A DNA stretch of 64,000 bases from an uncultured Lachnospiraceae bacterium (GCA_947626745.1 CANQTF010000001.1:124001-188000); one strand, 5' to 3'; positions 42,687-51,657 are shown, counted from the stretch's first letter. Translations and numbers: made by a program. Notes: generated from the letters alone by a model not told the origin.

Positions 42687-43324
42687 TGTCCATTTATACG
42701 GAAGTAAAGGAGCAGTTAAAATTGCGGGATGTTGCAGAGCATTACGGATTGCATATCAACAGAGCCGGATTTGCTAACTGTCCGTTTCATCGGGAGCGAA
42801 CGCCCAGTATGAAGCTATATGATGATCATTTCTATTGCTTTGGCTGTCAGAGCAGCGGAGATATCATTACGTTAGTGGAGAAGCTTTTTGGATTGCAACC
42901 ATATGAAGCAGCAAAGAAACTTCAGGGTGATTTTGGACTTGCAGAAGTGCCTTATGACTATGAAACAGAGTCAAAGGCATATCAGGAACGACGAAAATCA
43001 GTACAAAAGGAACTGGAATTCAAAAAATGGAAGTCCGCTGCTTATCTGATTCTCACAGATTACTGTAACCTGCTTCGAATATGGAAAGAAGAATATGCAC
43101 CAAAAAATGATGATGATACTTTTCATCCGTTGTTTGTAGAAAGTCTGCATGAACTTGATAAAATGGAATATTATTGTGATTTATTTCTATACGGAACAGA
43201 TGAAGATATCAGAAAATTCAAAGAATATGAAGAAAGGTTGGTAAAAAGAATTGCAGATAGAATCCGTGATTTCAAGCAATCAAACATGGGAAGAACCAAT
43301 CCCGATATCGGAAACGAAAGATAG
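42686..43324 (+). CDS. CHC2 zinc-finger DNA primase-like protein
   Basis: 212 residues. The N-terminal 90 residues are the DnaG-type zinc-binding domain: CPFHRERTPSMKLYDDHFYC, then FGCQSSGDIITLVEKLFG. The rest is helical with no TOPRIM catalytic domain, so it probably recognises DNA for a partner. It overlaps the DUF3987 gene by 74 bp, the common primase/DUF3987 pair of IMEs and phage satellites. Confidence 0.8.
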   Translation: MSIYTEVKEQLKLRDVAEHYGLHINRAGFANCPFHRERTPSMKLYDDHFYCFGCQSSGDIITLVEKLFGLQPYEAAKKLQGDFGLAEVPYDYETESKAYQERRKSVQKELEFKKWKSAAYLILTDYCNLLRIWKEEYAPKNDDDTFHPLFVESLHELDKMEYYCDLFLYGTDEDIRKFKEYEERLVKRIADRIRDFKQSNMGRTNPDIGNER

Positions 43325-44570
43325 TCTTCCTGTTTTTCCGGTTCAGTGTTTTCCGTCTGCTGTCGGTGAATATATATCGGCATTATCTGAAAATACACAG
43401 ACGAGTGTTGATATGGCAGCGGTAGCGGCACTCGGAATATTGGCTGTTGCGGCACAACGGTATTACCGGATAGAGGGAAACAGTGGTTATTATGAGCCGC
43501 TTAATTTATATGTGTTGCTGGTTGCGGAACCGGGAGAACGAAAATCATCTATTATGCAAAATTTTGTCCGTTTTCTTAATGAATATGAGGAAAAGAACCA
43601 TATCAGGTTATATGCGGATGATTGCTCATCAGAAGCACTTACCACCCTGCTTGCGGAGAATGACGGTCTTATGGCTGTCATCTCTGCTGAGGGAAGTATT
43701 TTTGATATTATAGCAGGCAGATACACTGGTCAGAAGGTAAATCTCGATGTATGGCTGAAAGGACATTGTGGGGATGAAATCAGAGTGGATCGCAAAAACC
43801 GTGATGCGGAATATATTCACAATCCAAGATTGACAACGTTGCTTGCGGTTCAGCCTAGTGTATTGGAGGATGTCATGGGAAATCGGGTTATGAACGGCAG
43901 AGGTCTTGTGGCGCGTTTCCTTATTGCGATACCTGCGTCCAGAATCGGGAAACGTATTTTTTCATCGCAAGCAATCTCGGAAAGTGCCACAAACAGTTTT
44001 AGATGTGTTTTGGAAAAAATTTTTTTGCCTGAAAACAGCAGAGAAACACAGATAATCCGGCTGTCTGAAGAAGCAAGAGATATTATTGAAAGATACTTTA
44101 TGGAAAATGAGAAACTGCTTATGGACAGAGCCAATACAATGAAAGAATGGCTGGCCAAGAATGTAGGGGCTGTTTTGAGGATTGCTGGTATTCTGCATCT
44201 TGCAGCGGACAGAAGAGGTGATGAACTGCTATCCGGAACCACTATGCAAAATGCTGTGGAAATCGGTAGATATTTCTATGCACATGCAAAGTATGCCTAT
44301 GATGTGATGGACAGTGGAAATACATTGAAAATGGCTGAATTTGTCCTTTCAAAATTAAGGCAATGCGGTAAATCGCAATTGACGCGAAGAGATTTGTTTC
44401 GTGCCTGTAGGGGAAGCTATTTTAAGCAGGTCGCAGAGATCAAGCCAATCCTCGATATGCTTGAAGAATATGGTTACATACGGCAGGAAGCAATTGCAAA
44501 GGCAGGAACGAATCGTCCAAGTGAGGTGATTTATATTAGTCCATATTTATATGGACATAAGGGACAATAG
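43251..44570 (+). CDS. DUF3987 family protein (helicase/primase-like)
   Basis: 439 residues, nearly all DUF3987: PSAVGEYISALSENTQTSVD near the N-terminus, LLVAEPGERKSSIMQNFVRF as a P-loop-like segment (GERKS), LMAVISAEGSIFDIIAGRYT as the Walker B region. Members accompany CHC2 primases on mobile elements and probably serve in replicating the excised element. The start is uncertain: TTG 43251 lies inside the primase gene. Confidence 0.78.
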   Translation: MQIESVISSNQTWEEPIPISETKDSLPVFPVQCFPSAVGEYISALSENTQTSVDMAAVAALGILAVAAQRYYRIEGNSGYYEPLNLYVLLVAEPGERKSSIMQNFVRFLNEYEEKNHIRLYADDCSSEALTTLLAENDGLMAVISAEGSIFDIIAGRYTGQKVNLDVWLKGHCGDEIRVDRKNRDAEYIHNPRLTTLLAVQPSVLEDVMGNRVMNGRGLVARFLIAIPASRIGKRIFSSQAISESATNSFRCVLEKIFLPENSRETQIIRLSEEARDIIERYFMENEKLLMDRANTMKEWLAKNVGAVLRIAGILHLAADRRGDELLSGTTMQNAVEIGRYFYAHAKYAYDVMDSGNTLKMAEFVLSKLRQCGKSQLTRRDLFRACRGSYFKQVAEIKPILDMLEEYGYIRQEAIAKAGTNRPSEVIYISPYLYGHKGQ

Positions 44571-44625
44571 GGACGAACAAAGCAAGCAAAAGTCCCCAAA
44601 GTCCCTATTGTCCAACGTTTTTAGG
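44562..44625 (+). terminator. terminator at the end of the DUF3987 gene
   Basis: GGACAATAGGGAC (44562-44574, spanning the stop codon) pairs perfectly with GTCCCTATTGTCC (44601-44613), followed by AACGTTTTT. Confidence 0.7.
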
Positions 44626-44644
44626 GGATGCAAGGGAACGTTGC

Positions 44645-44690
44645 CCCACTACTTTACGAATGTAAAGTATAGTGGGTTACACTTCACTGA
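44645..44690 (+). other. oriT of MobV type
   Basis: Hairpin ACTTTAC-GAA-TGTAAAGT (44651-44668) followed by ATAGTGGG and TTACACTTC, the layout of the pMV158 MobM origin (nick after TAGTGTG). By analogy the nick would be between 44676 and 44677. The relaxase gene starts 67 bp downstream. Confidence 0.8.
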
Positions 44691-44743
44691 AGTGCCAACT
44701 GCTTTGCTTGCCGAATGCAACATTTTATGAAGGGAGACTTTAT

Positions 44744-45790
44744 ATGGCAAAACTGGTATGTCATGCAGAAAAATATAAAAAAGGGAATGTATCATCCATA
44801 GAGCGTCATAATGAACGAAGAAATGCAAATTACAGTAATGAAGAAATCGACTCGTCCAGAACACATCTCAATTATTCTTTAATGCAAAGAAGTCAGGAAA
44901 GTTATTATCGTTCGATAATGAAATTGGTCGATGCGCGGGATAATCCGTCCGGCAGGGCATTGCGTAAGGATGCAGTTGTTCTTAGCGAATTTATCATCTC
45001 GTCGGGGAATGAGTTTTTTGAAACGTTATCTGATGAGGAACAAAAGCGCTTTTTTAGAGAAGCATTGCGATATTTACAGAATTTCTTTGGAGAGAAAAAT
45101 AGTATTTATGCAGTGGTTCACCGTGATGAACACACGCCACATATGCACTTTGGTTTCGTGCCGTTGACATCAGAAAATAAACTTTGTGCCAAGGAAGTCA
45201 TCAATCGATCGGTTTTGGTACGGTTACAATCTGAAATGCCTGAATTCTTGCAGAAAAATGGTTTTCAGATTGAACGTGGCGAGGCGGGATCAAAGGCGGT
45301 ACATAAGAGTGTTAAGGCATATAAGGCGGATATGGAGAAGGAAAAGGCGGCTCTGGAGAAATCCATTCAAAAGGAGAAAAAGGAATTGTCGCAACTTGCT
45401 TCTGCTAAATCAGAGATAAAATCCGTTGAACAGATTTCAATCGGGAAAACGGTATTTGGTGGAAAAATTACGGTTGATGAACAGGATTTCAAAAAGGTGG
45501 CTGATCTTGCAAAAAAACAGTTAGCAGGCGAAAGCAAAGAAAAGAAACTTTCAAAAGAAATTCATTCTTTACAAAAAGAGAATCAAACGCTGAAATCAGA
45601 AAATGAAAATATGAAGGTGCAGCTTGGCAAACGTCGCTCTATCAGTGAACGTTTATCTATGGCATCCTTGGAGTCCGAATTGTTGGAATTGCGTAATTTT
45701 AAGAAGTTTGCTGAAAAATTTATGTCAGAGCATGGATTATTGGATTATTTTAAGCGCACGTTCATACATTCTAATAATCGAGATTTATAA
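44744..45790 (+). CDS. mobV: MobV/Pre-family relaxase
   Basis: 348-residue relaxase, which nicks oriT and pilots the strand during mobilisation. The N-terminal half is the Mob_Pre domain with the metal-binding motif HRDEHTPHMHFGFVPLT (about residues 126-142) and NYSLM early on. The C-terminal 150 residues are coiled coil (EKEKAALEKSIQKEKKELSQ, LQKENQTLKSENENMK). GAAGGGAG precedes the ATG at 44744. Confidence 0.92.
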   Translation: MAKLVCHAEKYKKGNVSSIERHNERRNANYSNEEIDSSRTHLNYSLMQRSQESYYRSIMKLVDARDNPSGRALRKDAVVLSEFIISSGNEFFETLSDEEQKRFFREALRYLQNFFGEKNSIYAVVHRDEHTPHMHFGFVPLTSENKLCAKEVINRSVLVRLQSEMPEFLQKNGFQIERGEAGSKAVHKSVKAYKADMEKEKAALEKSIQKEKKELSQLASAKSEIKSVEQISIGKTVFGGKITVDEQDFKKVADLAKKQLAGESKEKKLSKEIHSLQKENQTLKSENENMKVQLGKRRSISERLSMASLESELLELRNFKKFAEKFMSEHGLLDYFKRTFIHSNNRDL

Positions 45791-45849
45791 GAGGGATGTC
45801 TGTGCCGGAGAAGGAATCAGAACACTATGGCAACAAGGGGGATAAAAGT

Positions 45850-45984
45850 ATGGAATTATGTTTTACAGAGGTTCAAAGAACGGATATAAAAAAAGCGTTA
45901 AAACGTGGGATTTATCGGGAATTGCATCACAGAGATTGCCTTTCAGATGCGCAACTAAATGAGTTGATAAAAAGAAATATGTAA
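45850..45984 (+). CDS. small protein, possible recombination directionality factor
   Basis: 44 residues (MELCFTEVQRTDIKKALKRG...), basic and helical, preceded by AAGGGGG. It lies just before the serine recombinase gene, where excision helpers are sometimes found, but its sequence gives no proof of that role. An in-frame start at 45796 would add 18 residues. Confidence 0.45.
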   Translation: MELCFTEVQRTDIKKALKRGIYRELHHRDCLSDAQLNELIKRNM

Positions 45985-46061
45985 CATATTTACTTGCGCA
46001 TCATGGCTTGCTGAATTATAATGTAAGTGGTGGTGTGTCCTAACAAGGAGGAGGACACAAA

Positions 46062-47699
46062 ATGAAAAATGGAGTATCACAATGTTACAATAAGTTAAGA
46101 GTAGCTGCTTATTGCAGAGTTTCCACAGACAAGGACGATCAGACAAATTCGTTAGCCAGTCAGCGCCGTTATTTTGCAGATTACATCAACTGCCACGAAG
46201 ATTGGGTGTTAAATGATGTGTATTATGACGAGGGTATAAGTGGGACACAGACTAAAAAACGTGCGGGATTCAACGCGATGATCGAAGAAGCTATGCAGGG
46301 GAGCATTGACCTGATTCTGACTAAAGAGGTATGCCGTTTCGCAAGAAATACGGTTGATACGCTTTCCTATACGCGAATGCTCAAAGATAAAGGGATTGGT
46401 GTTGTATTTACCATTGACAACATAGATACTCGCGATGCGGACGGAGAACTCAGATTGACGATCATGGCAAGTATCGCGCAGGAAGAAAGCCGCAAGACCT
46501 CAGAGCGTGTCAAGTGGGGACAGAGGCGACGTATGGAGCAGGGTGTTGTCTTTGGACGTGATCTGCTGGGTTATACTGTTAAAGACGGCAGATTGTCTGT
46601 AAATGAAGCGGAAGCACAGATTGTACGCACAATCTTCCATAAGTTTACGAATGAAGGCAAAGGCACTCATGTCATAGCAAGAGAGTTGACAGAGGAAGGA
46701 ATGCATCCCATGCGGGTAAAGCAATGGTCAAACACAGTCATTTTACGAGTCTTGAGGAATGAAAAATATGTCGGTGACTTGTGCCAGAAAAAAACCTATA
46801 CACCGAATTATCTGACGCATGCAAAGAAGTACAATAGGGGTAATGAAGAAATGGTTTATTTGAAAGACCACCATGAACCGATTATTGATAGGGAGTTGTG
46901 GAACAGGACGCAGACAGAACTTCTCAGACGATCACCATCAGAGGAAGAGAAATCAAAGCATAGTAATCGCTACTGGTGTAGTGGTAAACTCTACTGCGGT
47001 TTGTGCGGACAACGATATGTCAGCAGAACAAAAAAAATGAAGAACGGTTCTGTCTATAAAGCATGGCGTTGCTATGCTGCAGCGAATCATGGGGCAAAAA
47101 AAGTTTCACTTGACGGGGAACAGATCGGTTGCGATAATGGCTCGATCAATGAAAGGGCGTTGCTAACCTGTGTACATTATTGTATCTGTCAGCTTCAGAT
47201 GAACCAAAAGGAACTGAAACGCGAAATCATGCAGGAAATCAAGGAAATCAAAGGAAAGCATGAAAAAAAGCCGAACACGGGACGCATTCAGGACAAAATG
47301 GATGCTCTTGCTGTAAAGAAAAAGAAGGCTATTGATTTAATGCTGGAAGGGCTGATTACTAAGGAAGACTTGAAAGAACAGACGCAATGGTATGACGACC
47401 AGTTATCAGAACTTACAGAGGCGCTGAACTCTTCTAAACGGCAGGATAAAGTGAATTTGGCAGAATTAAGCGAATATGAACGTTATCTGAACGCATTGGA
47501 CGAAATCATGACCTTTGATGAAAGCAATGCAAGCCTGTATCGGGAAATTCTTGACAAAATGGTCATTTTCCATGACAACACCGTTGAAGTATGGCTGAAA
47601 TGCGTTCCTTTTGGCATGAAGTTAAGCATCGCTTCTCATGGGAAAAACAACGATTACCACACAGATGTTCTCTCTATGGAGATCATTGAGAAAGCTTAA
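46062..47699 (+). CDS. large serine recombinase (integrase/excisionase)
   Basis: 545 residues. The N-terminal resolvase domain has AAYCRVSTDKDDQTNSLASQ with the catalytic Ser (about residue 17), then RFARNTVDTL and IMASIAQEESRKTSERVKWG. A recombinase DNA-binding domain follows (residues 165-270), then a zinc ribbon (CSGKLYCGLCGQRY) and a long coiled coil. It is the enzyme expected to integrate and excise the element at the CCGATGTC core. AGGAGGAGG precedes the ATG. Confidence 0.95.
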   Translation: MKNGVSQCYNKLRVAAYCRVSTDKDDQTNSLASQRRYFADYINCHEDWVLNDVYYDEGISGTQTKKRAGFNAMIEEAMQGSIDLILTKEVCRFARNTVDTLSYTRMLKDKGIGVVFTIDNIDTRDADGELRLTIMASIAQEESRKTSERVKWGQRRRMEQGVVFGRDLLGYTVKDGRLSVNEAEAQIVRTIFHKFTNEGKGTHVIARELTEEGMHPMRVKQWSNTVILRVLRNEKYVGDLCQKKTYTPNYLTHAKKYNRGNEEMVYLKDHHEPIIDRELWNRTQTELLRRSPSEEEKSKHSNRYWCSGKLYCGLCGQRYVSRTKKMKNGSVYKAWRCYAAANHGAKKVSLDGEQIGCDNGSINERALLTCVHYCICQLQMNQKELKREIMQEIKEIKGKHEKKPNTGRIQDKMDALAVKKKKAIDLMLEGLITKEDLKEQTQWYDDQLSELTEALNSSKRQDKVNLAELSEYERYLNALDEIMTFDESNASLYREILDKMVIFHDNTVEVWLKCVPFGMKLSIASHGKNNDYHTDVLSMEIIEKA

Positions 47700-47701
47700 A
47701 G

Positions 47702-47727
47702 CTCCGGAGGGGTTTCCCTTCCGGAGT
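47702..47727 (+). terminator. terminator after the serine recombinase
   Basis: CTCCGGAGGGG and CCCTTCCGGAG form a near-perfect hairpin right after the recombinase stop. No long T tract follows, so termination strength is uncertain. Confidence 0.55.
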
Positions 47728-47767
47728 ACACTTAAAACCCGTGATGCGCAATTTCGGCACCGATACA

Positions 47768-47775
47768 CCGATGTC
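47768..47775 (+). repeat. attR core of the element
   Basis: CCGATGTC, identical to attL at 39091-39098. Element sequence (GCAATTTCGGCACCGATACA) lies to its left, cotJC 5' sequence to its right. Confidence 0.85.
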
Positions 47776-47952
47776 CGTCAGGATCGCGGAGACCTCTCTG
47801 TAGGGGCAGGCGTATCTCTGTGACAGATAGCGCATGGAAGCGCCCATCTCGCCGTCAGGACCGCCGTACTGGCTGATGATGACCTGTGCCAGATTTGCGT
47901 TGGATTCTTTGATGTTTACGGGATATTCAAGTCTTCTTTCATAATTCCACAT
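47768..47952 (-). pseudogene. cotJC: cotJC, 5' part (separated by the mobilizable element)
   Basis: The first 61 codons of CotJC (MWNYERRLEYPVNIKESNAN ... ACPYREVSAILTDIG), with its own start codon overlapping the cotJB stop. Past the att core the frame runs into the element (VSVPKLRITGFKCTPEGKPL...), so the present product would be a short chimera of about 100 residues. The 3' part is at 38658-39098. Confidence 0.92.
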
Positions 47953-48227
47953 TACGCACAGCCTCCTTCCCAAGGCATGGGCAGCGTGGCCCAATCCCAG
48001 CTGCCGCAGTCGGTATCCTCGACAAGCGCGATCGTCAGCGGAGCGAATTTTTCGGCGTATTCTTTTTTCGCCTGATTCGTCATATGATTATAGTGGTTGA
48101 AATACTCCAAGGCATTTCTGTCGTCAGGGTGTGTGTCCAAGTACAGAGACAGCTCGATCACTACGAAATCCAGAATGCCGATATCGTGAAGCAGTTTTTC
48201 CTGCTCATTTGCAAAATGTGTGTTCAT
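47952..48227 (-). CDS. cotJB: spore coat protein CotJB
   Basis: 91-residue inner-coat protein of the cotJABC operon, made in the mother cell. The family signature is present: LLHDIGILDFVVIELSLYLD near the N-terminus, then ALEYFNHYNHM and WATLPMPWEGG at the end. Its start overlaps the cotJA stop by one base (TGATG) and its stop overlaps the cotJC start, so the operon is tightly coupled. Confidence 0.92.
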   Translation of the reverse strand: MNTHFANEQEKLLHDIGILDFVVIELSLYLDTHPDDRNALEYFNHYNHMTNQAKKEYAEKFAPLTIALVEDTDCGSWDWATLPMPWEGGCA

Positions 48228-48397
48228 CAGTTACAGCATCTCCTTCCTTTGAACGGTTTGTCAAGCTCCGGGAAAACTGTGCCGACATCGTACGCTTCTT
48301 CCAGATTATCGCTGATCCCATTGAACTGCTGCCACGGAACATATGCCATTGCGATAGGATATCTGTCACAATTTTCTTTGTACATATAATCTTTCAT
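48227..48397 (-). CDS. cotJA: spore coat associated protein CotJA
   Basis: 56 residues; conserved PIAMAYVPWQQFNGISDNLE core and a final FPELDKPFKG. The ATG at 48397 follows AAAGGA; a GTG at 48412 is in frame but overlaps that site. First gene of cotJABC. Sigma-E control is expected from the family; a CATATTAT sequence upstream on this strand could be part of such a promoter but no clear -35 was found. Confidence 0.88.
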   Translation of the reverse strand: MKDYMYKENCDRYPIAMAYVPWQQFNGISDNLEEAYDVGTVFPELDKPFKGRRCCN

Positions 48398-48435
48398 TAA
48401 GATTCCTTTCACAAAATTTTCAATGTTTTTAGTAC

Positions 48436-48451
48436 TATAATATGTTATAAT
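48436..48451 (+). promoter_or_regulatory. promoter of the ABC exporter operon
   Basis: TGTTATAAT gives an extended -10 (TATAAT, 48446-48451), with another TATAAT at 48436-48441. It lies in the 118-bp gap shared with the divergent cotJ operon. Confidence 0.5.
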
Positions 48452-48515
48452 CGTGACAGTGTGTTTGAACAGGCTCCATATGTGCGGAGTTTGTTCGGAA
48501 AGAGAGGTCGTTGTT

Positions 48516-49478
48516 TTGATACAGGTGGAGGATTTGGTAAAGAAATACGGCGGTCACACGGCGGTGGATCACCTGTCGTTTACGGTCGAAAAAGGACAGA
48601 TCTACGGATTCTTGGGACCGAACGGCGCGGGAAAGTCCACGACGATGAACGTGATGACGGGCTATATTGCCGCTGACAGCGGAACGGTGAAGATAAACGG
48701 GTACGACATCTTGAGAGAGCCGGAGAAGGCGAAGAAATGCATCGGCTATCTGCCGGAGATCCCGCCGCTCTATACGGATATGACTGTGCGGGAGTATCTG
48801 CTTTTCGCTGCGGAGCTCAAGAAGGTCCCGAAGAAAGAGCGGCCGCCGCACGTGGAGGAGATCATTGAGAAAACGCAGCTTGCCGGGGTGAAGGAGCGTC
48901 TGATCAAAAATCTGTCGAAAGGTTACAGACAGAGGGTCGGCTTGGCACAGGCGCTGATCGGCTATCCGGAGATCCTGATATTGGATGAGCCTATGGTCGG
49001 CCTGGATCCAAAGCAGATTATTGAGATGCGAGATCTCATCAAGAGTCTGGCGCAGGAGCATACGGTCATTTTGAGTTCGCATATCCTTTCCGAGGTGAGC
49101 GCCGTCTGCGATCATGTGATGATCATTTCGGAGGGCAGACTGGCTGCCGACGGGTCGCCGCAGGAGCTGCAGGAATTGATGCACGGCAGATCCGAGATCG
49201 AGGTGACGGTCACGGGCGCAAAGCAGAAGGCGGAGGAGCTCCTGCAGAGCATGCAGCAGATCGAAGCTTATGAGATAGACGAGGACGGCGAAGACGGCTG
49301 CATTAAGCTGCGGATACAGGCGGCGGACGACACGGACATCCGCGGAGAGATCTCGGTCGCGCTCGCAGGGGCGGGGCTGCCAATCCTGTCCATGACCCGC
49401 ATGGAGCGGTCTCTGGAGGATATTTTCTTGGAATTGACTAAGGGAGAGGAGGAGACGGAAGATGACGGCGATTTATAA
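48516..49478 (+). CDS. ABC transporter ATP-binding protein
   Basis: About 320 residues. Walker A GPNGAGKSTT, signature LSKGYRQRVGLAQAL, Walker B ILILDEPMVGLDP and the H-loop SSHIL are intact, in the CcmA/GldA-type exporter ATPase group, with a C-terminal extension of about 90 residues. TTG 48516 is chosen for AGAGAGG 8 bp upstream. It overlaps the permease gene by 17 bp. Confidence 0.9.
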   Translation: MIQVEDLVKKYGGHTAVDHLSFTVEKGQIYGFLGPNGAGKSTTMNVMTGYIAADSGTVKINGYDILREPEKAKKCIGYLPEIPPLYTDMTVREYLLFAAELKKVPKKERPPHVEEIIEKTQLAGVKERLIKNLSKGYRQRVGLAQALIGYPEILILDEPMVGLDPKQIIEMRDLIKSLAQEHTVILSSHILSEVSAVCDHVMIISEGRLAADGSPQELQELMHGRSEIEVTVTGAKQKAEELLQSMQQIEAYEIDEDGEDGCIKLRIQAADDTDIRGEISVALAGAGLPILSMTRMERSLEDIFLELTKGEEETEDDGDL

Positions 49479-51588
49479 GAGAGAACTGCGTTATTTTTTT
49501 CACACATTTGTGGGCTGGCTCTATCTGGCGGTCATGCTGTTTATGACAGGGATCTACTTTGTGGTATGTAATATGCTGTCGGGATATCCGACCATATCGT
49601 ATGTGCTGCAGAGCATCGTCTTTCTGATCGTGTTTGCGATCCCGCTTTTGACGATGCGTTCCCTGTCGGAGGAACGGAAATACAAGACGGACCAACTGAT
49701 TCTGACCGCGCCTGTCTCGGTCGGACGGATCGTGCTCGGCAAGTATCTGGCGCTGGTGACGGTGTTTGCGATCCCCCTCGTCCTTTTGGGGCTGACACCG
49801 CTTGTGCTGATGCAGGCGGGACCGTTTCAGACGGGCTTGTCTTACACATCGCTGCTCGGGTTCTTTCTGTACGGCTGTCTCGGGCTGGCGGTCGGCCTGT
49901 TCCTGTCGTCGCTCACGGAGAGCGTGGTGATCGCGGCGGTGCTTGCGCTGATCGCCATGTTTGTCTGCTATATCATGAGCGGCTTAAGCGGCCTGATCTC
50001 CGCTTCGGGAACGACAGTTTTTGCGGATATTGTCGTCAGAGTGTTGAACTGCTTCGACATGGTAGGAAGGTTTGACGCTCTTTCCAGCGGTTATTTTGAG
50101 GTGGAAGCCGTTGTCTATTATGTGACCTTCACGGCTTTTGTCTTATTCTGTACCGTGCAGTCCATTCAGAAGCGCAGATATGCCGTGGCGGGCAGAGGCT
50201 TCCGGCTCGGCGTGTACAGCGTTTTCAATATATTGGCCGCGGCGGCGTTGACGGTGTTGATCAACATCGGGTTAAACTATATTCCGGATCGCTATACGTC
50301 CTACGACGTGACGGTGAACGATCTGTTTACGCTCACCGACGATACGCTTAAGATCATAGACGGTCTGTCAAAGGACGTGACGGTCTATGTTCTGGTGGAC
50401 GAGGAGACGAAGGACGGCGACTTGGACAGACTGTTACGGCAGCTGGAGGACCGCTCCGCGCATATCAGCGTGGAGTATGTCGATCCGGTGGCAAACCCAA
50501 TGTTCTATTATAATTACACTGAGACGCAGCCGACGACGAACAGTCTGATCGTGGCGGGGGACAGCGCAGACGTTGTCGTGGATTATCAAGACATCTATGT
50601 CTATGAGATGAACTATTACACGTATCAGAACGAGCTTGTCGCCAACGATGCGGAGGGGCAGATCCTGTCCGCCGTCGTGCGCGCGACCACGGACGATATC
50701 CCGAAGTTCTACGGGATCCTCGGGCACAATGAACTTGTGCCGGACGAGACGTTCCGGAATGCGCTTCTTAAGGAAAATGCGGAATATGAGGAGCTGCAGC
50801 TGCAGACGGCGGACGGGATACCGGCAGATGCGCAAGGGGTGATCCTCGATGCCCCGACCGGCGATTATTCGCAGGACGATGCCTCCAAGATACTTGACTA
50901 TCTGGAGAGCGGCGGGAATGCGCTGATCGTGGTGCCGCAGTGGTCCGAGACGCAGATGCCGTACTTTGAGAGTATTCTAGGGTATTACGGTGTGTCGCTT
51001 GCGGACGGCGTGATCGTGGAGGGCGACAGGAGCCGCTATTATCAGACGCCCTACGATCTGCTTCCGGTCGTGGAGAACGATGAGGTCACGGCGCGGATCT
51101 ATGACGGCGCGGTGCTCTCTCCGCTGTCGAGAGGGCTTCTCTATGACGAAGAAGCGGAAGATATTTCGTATACGCCGCTGCTTACGACGAGCGACGAGTC
51201 CTTCAGCAGGGTCGATCCGCTGAATGCGACGGATTACAGCAAGGCGGCAGACGATATTGACGGGCCGTTTACGATCGCTCTGAAAGCGGAGAAAATGACG
51301 GAGAGCGGCGAGGTGTCACAGGCGGTCATCGTCACTTCGGAAATGATGTTTACCAAAGAGGCGGATGCCGTTGTGCCCGGCAACAATGTGAAGCTTTTCA
51401 GTGGCGTGGCGGCAAGTCTGGCGGATCGTGAGACATCTGTGGCGATCCCCGCCAAATACTATGAGATCGGCAATCTTGCATTTTCTGCGGGAACGGTCTA
51501 TGCCGTGGCGGTCGTTTCGATCTTTGTGCTGCCGCTCGGCTGCCTTTTGGCAGGTTTTATCATATGGCTGAGACGCAGAAAAAAATAA
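49462..51588 (+). CDS. ABC-2 permease fused to a GldG-like extracytoplasmic domain
   Basis: 708 residues. Residues 1-240 are a six-helix ABC-2 permease of the GldF type (YKRELRYFFHTFVGWLYLAV). A further helix near 255-275 leads to a large extracytoplasmic GldG/ABC_transp_aux region (YDVTVNDLFTLTDDTLKII, VYVLVDEETKD, FYGILGHNELVPDE), and a last helix with a basic RRRKK end anchors the C-terminus. In Bacteroidetes GldF and GldG are separate; here one chain carries both. The transported substrate is unknown. Confidence 0.82.
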   Translation: MTAIYKRELRYFFHTFVGWLYLAVMLFMTGIYFVVCNMLSGYPTISYVLQSIVFLIVFAIPLLTMRSLSEERKYKTDQLILTAPVSVGRIVLGKYLALVTVFAIPLVLLGLTPLVLMQAGPFQTGLSYTSLLGFFLYGCLGLAVGLFLSSLTESVVIAAVLALIAMFVCYIMSGLSGLISASGTTVFADIVVRVLNCFDMVGRFDALSSGYFEVEAVVYYVTFTAFVLFCTVQSIQKRRYAVAGRGFRLGVYSVFNILAAAALTVLINIGLNYIPDRYTSYDVTVNDLFTLTDDTLKIIDGLSKDVTVYVLVDEETKDGDLDRLLRQLEDRSAHISVEYVDPVANPMFYYNYTETQPTTNSLIVAGDSADVVVDYQDIYVYEMNYYTYQNELVANDAEGQILSAVVRATTDDIPKFYGILGHNELVPDETFRNALLKENAEYEELQLQTADGIPADAQGVILDAPTGDYSQDDASKILDYLESGGNALIVVPQWSETQMPYFESILGYYGVSLADGVIVEGDRSRYYQTPYDLLPVVENDEVTARIYDGAVLSPLSRGLLYDEEAEDISYTPLLTTSDESFSRVDPLNATDYSKAADDIDGPFTIALKAEKMTESGEVSQAVIVTSEMMFTKEADAVVPGNNVKLFSGVAASLADRETSVAIPAKYYEIGNLAFSAGTVYAVAVVSIFVLPLGCLLAGFIIWLRRRKK

Positions 51589-51657
51589 AATCGAAGGATA
51601 AGGACAGCATTCCGGTAATTGCTCTTGATTTCCTTGTCGGTTTATGCAAAAATAGAC

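Larger units (their letters stand above)
39091..47775. mobile_element. integrative mobilizable element inserted in cotJC
   Basis: About 8.68 kb of AT-rich DNA bounded by an 8-bp direct repeat CCGATGTC. Gene content is that of a serine-recombinase IME: large serine recombinase at the right end, MobV relaxase with an oriT, CHC2 primase and DUF3987 protein, XRE regulator with operator, and one large cargo gene. No conjugation (type IV secretion) genes are present, so it must rely on a helper. Imperfect inverted sequences around GCAATTTCG occur just inside both ends. Confidence 0.9.

Noticed and set aside
44562-44640. GTCCC-rich repeats as replication iterons
   Set aside because: The repeated units are explained by one perfect inverted repeat at the end of the DUF3987 gene; no regular direct-repeat spacing was found.
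47638-47823. Plus-strand open frame over the right end of the element
   Set aside because: It starts inside the serine recombinase in another frame, crosses a hairpin and the att core, and has no ribosome-binding site.
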